DNA of 7,581 nt from an uncultured Spirochaetia bacterium (lineage in GTDB: Bacteria; Spirochaetota; UBA6919). The stretch lies in NCBI GenBank assembly GCA_913053665.1, contig CAJXGR010000146.1, forward strand, positions 1 through 7,581, read 5' to 3'. Positions 1 through 5,269 of the stretch are shown in pieces. The notes under the pieces are model-generated. The model was given only the letters and a program-made list of their open reading frames with translations, made no database searches and was not told the origin of the DNA. Position 1 is the first letter of the stretch, and every line of letters starts with the position of its first letter. Position numbers and translations under genes: made by a program.

Positions 1-72
1 ATGATGAATATACAGTTCTACAAAGGGCAAGTGGAGGCTCGTGTTGTTGAGATATTGTCTGACAAAAGGTAA
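1..72 (+). CDS. Possible C-terminal end of an unidentified gene
   Basis: Frame 1 is open from the first base to a TAA at 70-72 and encodes 23 residues ending in VVEILSDKR. The window begins with ATGATG, so this could be a tiny ORF, but an upstream gene entering the window is more likely. There is no room to see a ribosome binding site. Frame 3 is also open for 15 codons at the edge, so the reading frame is not certain. The sequence is too short for a family call. Confidence 0.25.
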   Translation: MMNIQFYKGQVEARVVEILSDKR

Positions 73-152
73 AACAAGTATTTGGCAGACACACAGGAAT
101 GCATTTGTCACTTGGTGATTTACAAAAGAATTAAATGACTTTTCTTGGCCCG

Positions 153-169
153 GTCATTAAAATAATGAC
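153..169. repeat. Small perfect inverted repeat in the ubiX upstream gap
   Basis: GTCATTA and TAATGAC form perfect 7-bp arms around an AAA loop. The stem is AT-rich and followed by GTTTCTAT rather than a clean T-run, so it is a poor terminator. It may be an operator-like site or chance. The gap 73-325 otherwise shows no ORF and no convincing -35/-10 pair. Confidence 0.3.
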
Positions 170-269
170 GTTTCTATCCAATCAGGACGACAGAATATTA
201 ATGGAAATCCCCTTGCTTTTTCCTACAGCCTGTATTACCATTCTTACTGGATATACCAAACTGATTTTA

Positions 270-304
270 AATTGTCATAAAACCTGTCATACACGGTGAC
301 AATT
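270..304. promoter_or_regulatory. Inverted and direct repeat upstream of ubiX
   Basis: AATTGTCA (270-277) and TGACAATT (297-304) are perfect 8-bp inverted arms 19 nt apart. The motif TGTCATA also occurs twice as a direct repeat, at 273-279 and 285-291. The element ends about 25 nt before the UbiX start, a position suitable for an operator or a 5' leader hairpin. No regulator is encoded nearby, and the function is inferred only from symmetry and position. Confidence 0.3.
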
Positions 305-328
305 CATAAACCTTTCACAGGATAGATG

Positions 329-892
329 ATGCGAGTATTACTAGGACTGACAGGGGCTTCAGGATCCATTTATGGGATCACCCTGATAAAGACCCTCCAT
401 GAGATGAAAATCGATGTTCAGGTCACAGCAACCCAGACGGGTCATCAAGTATGCCTTTATGAGACGGGGGTAAACATAAAGGACTTATCTGAAGACTTAG
501 ATATACCCTACTACGACATTGATAACTTATTTGCTCCCCCTTCCAGTGGCAGTCACAGGATGGACGCTGTGATCATTGTCCCCTGCAGCATGGGAACACT
601 GGGACGGATTGCCGGGGGTATGTCCTCCAATCTCTTGGAGAGATCAGCAGATGTGGCCCTGAAAGAAGGTTTTAAACTGATCCTTTCCCCCCGTGAAACC
701 CCATTGAACACCATCCATCTGGAGAATATGGTCAGGCTGGCTCACGCAGGTGCCATCATCGTACCCCCCTCAGTGGCCTTCTACACGAAGCCCAGGACTC
801 TGGAGGATATCATTCTCTTTCACACTGGGAAAATACTGGACTTACTTGGCCTGGATCACAGCCTTTTCAGTCGATGGGGGGACGTGGAGTAA
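329..892 (+). CDS. ubiX: UbiX/Pad1-type flavin prenyltransferase
   Basis: This 187-residue protein matches the flavin prenyltransferase family over its full usual length. These flavoproteins join dimethylallyl phosphate to FMN to give prenyl-FMN, the cofactor of UbiD-type decarboxylases. Visible hallmarks are the N-terminal flavin-binding GASG (residues 9-12), the PCSMGT segment (85-90, usually CSMKT), NLLERSADVALKE (101-113), PRETP (121-125), the HLENM helix (130-134), PPSVAFY (146-152) and a closing KILDLLGL. Two adjacent ATGs (326 and 329) are possible. AGGA at 319-322 lies 6 nt from the second and only 3 nt from the first, so 329 is preferred. No ubiD partner is in view, so the substrate pathway (ubiquinone or another decarboxylation) cannot be told. 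The 3' end overlaps the convergent HD-GYP gene by 51 bp. Confidence 0.93.
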   Translation: MRVLLGLTGASGSIYGITLIKTLHEMKIDVQVTATQTGHQVCLYETGVNIKDLSEDLDIPYYDIDNLFAPPSSGSHRMDAVIIVPCSMGTLGRIAGGMSSNLLERSADVALKEGFKLILSPRETPLNTIHLENMVRLAHAGAIIVPPSVAFYTKPRTLEDIILFHTGKILDLLGLDHSLFSRWGDVE

Positions 893-1945
893 TTCATAGC
901 TGAACATCTGCTTCAAGACCTGAAGTCCGCTGATCAGGTCGCTGTCAAACTTTTCCGGGAATTGCTTGTAAAGGTATTCCAGATTGTTGAGGGGAGCATG
1001 ATAGCCGTTTAACTGACCTTTCTCAATGAGATGAGAGAAAACGTTTGCCAGATAGAGGATTTTATCTGTTATAAACAGCTTATTATCAGCCACACGTCGG
1101 GGGAAGCCGTTGCCATCAGGTTGTTCATGATGGTTTAATATGGCTTGGCAAACCTCATCCTGAAAGTTTAAAAAGCTTTTTGTAATCTTGTAACCATAAA
1201 CAGGATGGCTCAAGCTTAAGTTCATCTGCTCTTTTGTGATATTCAGACTCTCTGAGTCGTTGATAATGGAATAGCCAACTTTTCCTATGTCATGGAGGAA
1301 AGAAGCGGCCGTGACCGAGAGAAGTCTTTTGGCACCTACATTCATCTGGATAGCCAGGAAGGTAGCAATAATCGCCACCCGGATGAGATGGGAAACCAAT
1401 TGATTCCCAGGATCCATAAAAGTAATAATATCAATGAAATGACTTGGGTTTTGCTTCATCCCTTTGATCAGTGCTTCTGAGGCAATCACTAACTTTTCTC
1501 GGAGGATGATCGTTTGAGTGGGGTTTTGGAGAAACTGAGTCAAGCCAAAGTTCAGACTATCGTTGATCTGTTCAATGATCTCCAGACTTGCCAGCTTTCT
1601 TTCATAGGACTGTTGGGATAATTGGGGCGTACTCTTTTCCACTTGACTGCTGGATAGTTCCTGGACGGACTCTTTTTCGGTATCAGGGGCTTCAGTCTGT
1701 GCGTCAGGACTCTTTCCAGATCTTAACTGCCTACGAAGCTCATCCAGTATGGCAGGCTTTTCTTTTTGCCCGCCAATCAGTTCTCCTCGACAGAAGATGT
1801 TCACGACTCCCGAACTGGCCCATTTGATGACCTCATCTTTTGTGACAGGAAGCTTGGAGGCCAAAAGGGTCTTCCCTCCATCGTCTAAGAGGGGCGCTGA
1901 GAATACCATATCTTCTCTTAGATCATTTATATTTATCTTAAACAT
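842..1945 (-). CDS. HD-GYP-like cyclic-di-GMP phosphodiesterase homologue, altered metal site
   Basis: This 367-residue cytoplasmic protein has three parts. Residues 1-57 form a compact N-terminal domain (KININDLREDMVFSAPLL), residues about 60-112 a Ser/Gln/Glu-rich linker, and about 113-355 an HD-GYP-type metal phosphohydrolase domain. Seen there are H186, the HD pair H218-D219 within FLHDIGK, HPVYGY from H247, HHE (272-274) and DGNGFP (277-282, GFP instead of GYP). HD-GYP proteins hydrolyse cyclic di-GMP. Here the usual ADxYDAL helix reads ANVFSHL, with Asn301 replacing the metal-binding Asp and Ser304 the second Asp, and the RPYR segment after it is missing. Activity may therefore be altered or lost, and a sensory role is possible. 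An upstream ATG at 1960 would add MARGS, but AGGGG lies 5 nt before the ATG at 1945, so that start is chosen. There are no membrane segments or signal peptide. Confidence 0.85.
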   Translation of the reverse strand: MFKININDLREDMVFSAPLLDDGGKTLLASKLPVTKDEVIKWASSGVVNIFCRGELIGGQKEKPAILDELRRQLRSGKSPDAQTEAPDTEKESVQELSSSQVEKSTPQLSQQSYERKLASLEIIEQINDSLNFGLTQFLQNPTQTIILREKLVIASEALIKGMKQNPSHFIDIITFMDPGNQLVSHLIRVAIIATFLAIQMNVGAKRLLSVTAASFLHDIGKVGYSIINDSESLNITKEQMNLSLSHPVYGYKITKSFLNFQDEVCQAILNHHEQPDGNGFPRRVADNKLFITDKILYLANVFSHLIEKGQLNGYHAPLNNLEYLYKQFPEKFDSDLISGLQVLKQMFSYELLHVPPSTEKAVIQAK

Positions 1946-2258
1946 ACTGCCCCTGGCCATTAAAATACAACGCTATATAAAAGTATCGTGTTCTGGTGTA
2001 TTGAATTTTATATCGTAGAAATCAAATTGATATATTCGTAAAAAAATCTTTAAAACCCTCAATTTTTTATCCTTAGAATGGATGACAATACAGATATTCT
2101 TGTAAAGTGTCAGGATGGGTTCAAGCATCTCACTAAATACAAACACTTTATAATTATAAACGGTTATGAAATCCATACGGACTCGATACGGGATATTTTG
2201 ATCTTTTTGTCTTTCTTGACGGATTTTATTATATTGAATCTTGCCACGGAGGTTTGAA
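1946..2258. other. AT-rich intergenic region between divergent HD-GYP and bluB genes
   Basis: This 313-bp gap should hold promoters for both divergent genes. It is visibly more AT-rich than its neighbours. Two ORFs occupy it but neither convinces. A + strand ORF at 2078-2257 (59 residues, stop 1 nt before the bluB ATG) has no Shine-Dalgarno site. A - strand ORF at 1973-2266 (97 residues) starts inside bluB. Neither shows a recognisable domain. I looked for the conserved B12-box of a cobalamin riboswitch ahead of bluB and did not see one. The ribosome binding site and candidate promoter of bluB lie at the right edge. Confidence 0.5.
2207..2235 (+). promoter_or_regulatory. Candidate sigma-70-type promoter for bluB
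   Basis: TTGTCT (2207-2212, 4 of 6 to TTGACA) and TATATT (2230-2235, 5 of 6 to TATAAT) are separated by exactly 17 nt. Transcription would start near 2242, leaving a leader of only about 17 nt with the GGAGG at 2248-2252. Such a short leader leaves no space for a riboswitch. The call rests on consensus matching alone. Confidence 0.45.
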
Positions 2259-2912
2259 ATGATCATTACTAAAGCAGAACGAGACGCCGTTTACAAAACA
2301 ATTTATTCCAGACGGGACACAAGGGGGGAGTTCAAGCCTGACCCAATCCCTGATGACGTAATAATGCGAATATTGGATAGTGCTCATCACGCCCCCAGCG
2401 TTGGTTTTATGCAACCCTGGGATTTTATAATCGTCCAAAACCCTGACATTAAGAAGCAGATAAAAGATGGCTTTGAAGAGGCTCACAAAGAAGCCGCCGA
2501 AATGTTTCATGGGGAGAGGCAGGAAATGTATAAATCCTTTAAACTAGAAGGGATTATGGAAGCCCCAATGGGTATTTGTGTGACCTGTGATCGCTCTCGG
2601 ACAGGGGATGCAGTGATTGGCCGGACGGCAAACCCTGAAATGGACTTGTATAGCTCCGTGTGTGCCGTTCAAACCCTTTGGCTAGCCGCAAGAGCTGAGA
2701 ACCTAGGGGTCGGATGGGTGAGTATCATTGATCATGACTTATTGAAAGAGATTTTAGCTATACCCCAACACATTATCCCCATCGCTTACCTTTGTATCGG
2801 TTATGTGACCCACTTTCATGACAAGCCGGAACTTGAAAAAGCTGGCTGGTTACCTCGTACTCCCGTTGAATCCTTGATACATCACGATCAGTGGGGCGAT
2901 CAACCTGAATAG
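2259..2912 (+). CDS. bluB: 5,6-dimethylbenzimidazole synthase BluB
   Basis: BluB is a nitroreductase-fold enzyme that uses oxygen to break down reduced FMN into 5,6-dimethylbenzimidazole, the lower ligand of cobalamin. The 217-residue sequence is collinear with the Sinorhizobium meliloti enzyme as I recall it. It shows RRDTR (18-22), PSVGFMQPWDFI (46-57), EMFHGERQ (81-88), KLEGI (95-99), CVTCDR (107-112), NPEMDLYS (125-132), WLAARAE (141-147) and GWVSI (152-156). Asp20 and Ser155 correspond to the functionally important Asp32 and Ser167 of that enzyme, at a constant offset of 12. Translation from a TTG at 2241 is possible, but GGAGG (2248-2252) sits 6 nt before the ATG at 2259, so that start is used. 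No other cobalamin gene is in the window. The following SnoaL-like gene starts 9 bp downstream and is probably cotranscribed. Confidence 0.93.
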   Translation: MIITKAERDAVYKTIYSRRDTRGEFKPDPIPDDVIMRILDSAHHAPSVGFMQPWDFIIVQNPDIKKQIKDGFEEAHKEAAEMFHGERQEMYKSFKLEGIMEAPMGICVTCDRSRTGDAVIGRTANPEMDLYSSVCAVQTLWLAARAENLGVGWVSIIDHDLLKEILAIPQHIIPIAYLCIGYVTHFHDKPELEKAGWLPRTPVESLIHHDQWGDQPE

Positions 2913-2921
2913 GGGTTATTT

Positions 2922-3311
2922 ATGAGTCCATTAGACATCATCAAAACATTATACAAAGCCTTTGCAGAAGGTGATACAGAAACCATCCGTGAACTATTTG
3001 ACCCAAACATTGTATGGGTACAGAATGAAGGATTTCCTGGAGGAGGCAGACATGTTGGCCCAGACGCCGTCTTTAAGGACGTCTTCGCCAGGTTTCGGGT
3101 TCATTGGGAGGTGTGGAAAGTTGATGTAGAAGAGTATCTGGATGCTAAAGATACGATTATTGCTTTAGGCCAGTATCAAGGAACTCATAAGTCTACGGGA
3201 AAGTCTATGACGGCCTCTTTTGCCCATGTTTACAGGGTGCAAAACGGCCGAATCACTCGGTTTGATCAATATACGGATACTCTAAAGATTGCTGAAGCCA
3301 TGAACGACTGA
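2922..3311 (+). CDS. SnoaL/NTF2-like small protein
   Basis: The 129-residue product fits the SnoaL-like branch of the NTF2/ketosteroid-isomerase superfamily in length and layout. An N-terminal helical part (PLDIIKTLYKAFAEGDTETI, 3-22) precedes an LFDPNIVW strand (26-33). Then come the GFPGGGRHVGPDAV loop and a beta-rich C-terminal half with TGKSMTASFAHVYRVQNGRI and FDQYTDT. Such proteins form small conical barrels that act as isomerases, hydrolases or binding proteins, and the substrate cannot be read from the fold. AGGGG (2911-2915) overlaps the bluB stop and lies 6 nt before this ATG, which points to a bluB operon. Whether it has any role with flavin breakdown products or cobalamin is speculation. 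Confidence 0.82.
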   Translation: MSPLDIIKTLYKAFAEGDTETIRELFDPNIVWVQNEGFPGGGRHVGPDAVFKDVFARFRVHWEVWKVDVEEYLDAKDTIIALGQYQGTHKSTGKSMTASFAHVYRVQNGRITRFDQYTDTLKIAEAMND

Positions 3312-3358
3312 ATGGTGTCAAATACTATTTATTTGATGTACCAATGGAAGGTTAATGT

Positions 3359-3952
3359 ATGGGAATGTATCTAGGACTTCTGACATTACGTGATGATAAC
3401 ATTAGTAAAATATTGGATAGTCCTCCATTGATATGGAGAGTTTTAAGTCCTGATGATCCAGAAATATATTTGTATGAGGTCAATAGCAAAAAATCCGGTA
3501 TAATTTCAAGATGGTTTGGTAAAAAACTAAAGGATGTTAACGTTCCCAGTTTAGACTTTGTGGAAGGGGAAGGAATTGATTATGATCTGGATAAGTCGTG
3601 GCATGGTATACATTACCTTTTGACTCAAACGGAATGGGAGGGTGAGCCTCCACTTAACTTTCTATTAGCTGGAGAGGTGGTTGGCGACATAGATGTCGGC
3701 TATGGTCCCGCCAGAGTGTTTAGTTCTATTGAAGTCAAAGAGATATATAATGTCTTACAGGGAATCGATCATGAGTCTCTGAAAAACCGATATGATCCGG
3801 ATGATATGATGACAAAAGAAATCTATCCAACTATCTGGATGGAAGAACAGGAAGATGGTTTGGATTATTGCCTGCAGTATTTTGATGACCTTAAGAGTTT
3901 TATTTCTGAAGCATTTAGTCATAATTTGGGTATAGTGCTTTATTTGCGTTAA
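3359..3952 (+). CDS. DUF1877 (YfbM-type) protein
   Basis: This 197-residue protein matches the DUF1877 family across its length. It opens with the typical short MGMYLGLLTL stretch. Later it carries the family signatures LDKSWHGIHYLLT (77-89) followed by WEGEPPLNF (93-101), GYGPAR (114-119), EIYPTIW (154-160) and a C-terminal LDYCLQYFDDLKSFI helix. The family is widespread and has no established biochemical function. Its members often lie among immunity-type or accessory genes, so the position beside an antitoxin is compatible with that. GGAAGG (3346-3351) is 7 nt from the chosen ATG. The gene begins 47 bp after the SnoaL-like gene and appears more AT-rich than it. It has no membrane segment or signal peptide. 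Confidence 0.85.
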   Translation: MGMYLGLLTLRDDNISKILDSPPLIWRVLSPDDPEIYLYEVNSKKSGIISRWFGKKLKDVNVPSLDFVEGEGIDYDLDKSWHGIHYLLTQTEWEGEPPLNFLLAGEVVGDIDVGYGPARVFSSIEVKEIYNVLQGIDHESLKNRYDPDDMMTKEIYPTIWMEEQEDGLDYCLQYFDDLKSFISEAFSHNLGIVLYLR

Positions 3953-4028
3953 ATATACTTAAAGCGACCTGGTATGAGTGTTATATTTTAGGGATCTTAT
4001 ATTATAAAGCCAAAGTAAAGAGGTTTTT

Positions 4029-4238
4029 ATGAATAAAAGTCCTGTTCAATATATCTCTAATGAAAAAGGAAAAGTCACGGGAGTCATTGTTCCTATTGAT
4101 TTATGGCATGAAATTGAGTCTGAAAAGGAAACGGCTTATCTTTTAAAAAGTAATGAAATGACCAAACGTCTTCTGGATGCGAAAAGTAGAGGCGATGGAA
4201 TCTCTTTAGAGGCTAGTCGTGAGAAGCTTGGAATTTGA
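4029..4238 (+). CDS. YefM/Phd-type antitoxin, apparently orphaned
   Basis: The 69-residue product looks like a short type II antitoxin. The N-terminal half (PVQYISNEKGKVTGVIVPIDLW, residues 5-26) resembles the DNA-binding beta-strand unit of Phd/YefM-like antitoxins. ETAYLLKSNEMTKRLLDA (34-51) closely parallels the toxin-wrapping segment ETAYLLRSPANARRLMDS of E. coli YefM. Antitoxins of this type neutralise a RelE-fold mRNA interferase and repress their own promoter. AAAGAGG (4017-4023) is placed 5 nt before the ATG. The expected overlapping toxin gene is present only as a remnant (see 4219-4278), so this antitoxin probably has no cognate partner here. It could still bind a toxin encoded elsewhere. 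Confidence 0.72.
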   Translation: MNKSPVQYISNEKGKVTGVIVPIDLWHEIESEKETAYLLKSNEMTKRLLDAKSRGDGISLEASREKLGI

Positions 4239-4278
4239 CCCCTCATTTGATCTAGAATGGTGGGTCCAAACAAGAGGA
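4219..4278 (+). pseudogene. Remnant of a YoeB/Txe-type toxin gene
   Basis: A GTG at 4219 overlaps the antitoxin end by 20 nt and opens a third frame. It reads RSLEFDPSFDLEWWVQT after the start residue. Txe/YoeB toxins begin in the same way (RSLxFxPxAxEDLxWW, then D-R-K), so the fragment matches the expected partner of a YefM-like antitoxin, in the expected place. Two residues seem missing between FDPS and DLEWW. Similarity stops at about 4272. From there the same frame continues into the haloacid dehalogenase gene with no toxin features and ends at a TGA (4369-4371). The catalytic C-terminal part of YoeB is absent, so the product cannot be a working mRNA interferase. The call is inferred from a short match. 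Confidence 0.55.
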
Positions 4279-4282
4279 AACC

Positions 4283-4957
4283 ATGGCCATCACCCTGGCA
4301 TTCGATGTTTATGGCACGCTGATCGATACAGCAGGAGTTATAACCTTATTGGAACAATATGTGGGAAGTGAGGCTTCAGCCTTTGCCTGTCTCTGGCGGG
4401 ATAAACAGCTGGAATATTCCTTCAGAAGAGGGCTGATGAAGGCGTATCAACCTTTCCACATCTGCACCCGTGACGCTTTGGATTATACCGCCACTTTTTT
4501 TCACAAAAACCTAAAACCCTCTGAAAAGGATAAACTCATGGGGGAATATCAGATATTGCCCCCCTTTCCCGATGTGGAAGAAGGTTTAAGTCCATTGAAA
4601 TCCTCAGGGTTTAGTCTGTTTGCCTTTTCTAACGGACTTGGAGAAGATGTCCGTTCTCTGCTTCAGAATGCTAAAATCGCCCATTACTTTAAGGATATAA
4701 TTAGTGTGGACGAAGTAAAGACCTTCAAACCAGCCCCTGAGGTCTATCGTCACTTGCTTGACCGGACTGGAACAGTTGCTCACGACACATGGCTAATCTC
4801 CAGCAACTCATTTGATATAATAGGTGCCCTGTCTACAGGTCTATCAGCCGCTTGGGTGAAACGATCCGCTGATGCCACCTTTGACCCGTGGGATGTAAAA
4901 GCAAGTATCACCGTATCCAGTATAAAAGAGCTTCAAGAGAGAATCATCATAAAATAA
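4283..4957 (+). CDS. L-2-haloacid dehalogenase-type HAD hydrolase (haloacid dehalogenase type II)
   Basis: This 224-residue HAD-superfamily protein matches the L-2-haloacid dehalogenases, which remove halide from L-2-haloalkanoates to give D-2-hydroxy acids through an Asp-ester intermediate. The nucleophile motif is DVYGTL (Asp8, Thr12), followed by Arg39, SNG (Ser116-Asn117), FKPAPEVY (Lys149, Tyr155) and SSNSFD (Ser173, Asn175, Asp178). All of these correspond, at a constant offset of 2, to Asp10, Thr14, Arg41, Ser118, Lys151, Tyr157, Ser175, Asn177 and Asp180 of the Pseudomonas YL enzyme. The catalytic set is therefore complete. The natural substrate may still differ, since many family members are uncharacterised. 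AAGAGGA (4272-4278) is the ribosome binding site and lies at the edge of the toxin remnant. The protein is cytoplasmic. Confidence 0.88.
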   Translation: MAITLAFDVYGTLIDTAGVITLLEQYVGSEASAFACLWRDKQLEYSFRRGLMKAYQPFHICTRDALDYTATFFHKNLKPSEKDKLMGEYQILPPFPDVEEGLSPLKSSGFSLFAFSNGLGEDVRSLLQNAKIAHYFKDIISVDEVKTFKPAPEVYRHLLDRTGTVAHDTWLISSNSFDIIGALSTGLSAAWVKRSADATFDPWDVKASITVSSIKELQERIIIK

Positions 4958-5007
4958 TGCGAGTTCGAGACATAAGGATTTATCTAACAAAAGTTTAGCC
5001 TGACAAA

Positions 5008-5046
5008 TTGCCATCTGTCGAGCTAGGAAGCTCGACCTACAGGCAA
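5008..5046. repeat. REP-like imperfect palindrome A
   Basis: GTCGAGCT (5017-5024) and AGCTCGAC (5029-5036) form perfect 8-bp arms around an AGGA loop. After a mismatched internal bulge (ATCT against CTACA), outer arms TTGCC (5008-5012) and GGCAA (5042-5046) pair again. A stem with an internal bulge is typical of REP elements, which in other bacteria are moved by RAYT-type transposases. None is encoded in this window. Read on the opposite strand, the loop is TCCT, identical to palindrome B. Confidence 0.65.
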
Positions 5047-5066
5047 ATAGACTCCCCCTGAAAAAG

Positions 5067-5100
5067 CCTCTCTGTCGGACTTCCTAGTCCGACAGAGAGG
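5067..5100. repeat. REP-like perfect palindrome B, possible terminator
   Basis: CCTCTCTGTCGGACT (5067-5081) and its exact reverse complement (5086-5100) form a 15-bp stem with a TCCT loop. The core GTCGGACT/AGTCCGAC is the same unit as in palindrome A, in the opposite orientation. It differs from A at two stem positions with matching changes on the other arm. On the + strand it is followed by TAACGATTTT, a weak tail for ending the dehalogenase transcript. On the - strand it is followed by CTTTTTC, a better intrinsic-terminator tail. Confidence 0.7.
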
Positions 5101-5122
5101 TAACGATTTTAACTTATTCCAA

Positions 5123-5247
5123 ACTCACGTTAAAATAATCAAGCCATCTTTTAAAAAACAATTGTGAAGAATTGTTTTACTTCTATGGAATTATTTTATA
5201 GATTTGTATCTATCAAATGGACTCAGCTCCTTCCAATAAACGTGAGT
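5123..5247. repeat. Widely spaced 9-bp inverted repeat
   Basis: ACTCACGTT (5123-5131) and AACGTGAGT (5239-5247) are exact reverse complements 107 bp apart. They bracket the likely promoter region of the restriction-modification gene. TTCCAA stands a few bases before each arm in direct orientation. A paired regulator site or chance are both possible. Confidence 0.3.
5155..5178. repeat. AT-rich hairpin upstream of the restriction-modification gene
   Basis: AAAACAATT and AATTGTTTT are perfect 9-bp arms separated by GTGAAG. The right arm ends in TTTT, giving a weak terminator-like shape. It also overlaps a possible -35 element (TTGTTT), so an operator role is equally possible. Confidence 0.4.
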
Positions 5248-5269
5248 CAGTCAGGGCAATGAACAAACG

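Larger units (their letters stand above)
4958..5269. other. Gene-free region with several inverted repeats
   Basis: The 312 bp between the dehalogenase and the restriction-modification gene hold no credible ORF. They contain two REP-like palindromes (5008-5046 and 5067-5100), an AT-rich hairpin (5155-5178), and a widely spaced 9-bp inverted repeat (5123-5131 with 5239-5247). The promoter of the downstream gene should lie between 5150 and 5250. A weak candidate is TTGTTT (5172-5177) with TTTATA (5195-5200) at 17 nt, overlapping the AT-rich hairpin. Confidence 0.6.

Noticed and set aside
1292..2018. Three + strand ORFs opposite the HD-GYP gene
   Set aside because: They are antisense shadows of a well-supported coding frame and show no domain features.
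2078..2257. 59-codon + strand ORF ending just before bluB
   Set aside because: Its end position is suggestive of coupling, but there is no Shine-Dalgarno site, no recognisable family, and it would contain the whole bluB promoter candidate.
1946..2258. Cobalamin riboswitch ahead of bluB
   Set aside because: I looked for the B12-box and the surrounding helices and saw neither. The likely leader is only about 17 nt long.
1973..2266. 97-codon ORF on the minus strand upstream of the HD-GYP gene
   Set aside because: It starts inside bluB, has no ribosome binding site and no domain I recognise, and its length follows from the AT-rich gap. An internal ATG start (near 2170) has no ribosome site either.
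2229..2510. Minus-strand ORF opposite the start of bluB
   Set aside because: It lies antisense to strongly conserved bluB sequence.
5008..5100. CRISPR repeats or insertion-sequence ends
   Set aside because: There are only two palindromic units in opposite orientation, with no regular spacers, no transposase and no target-site duplication visible.
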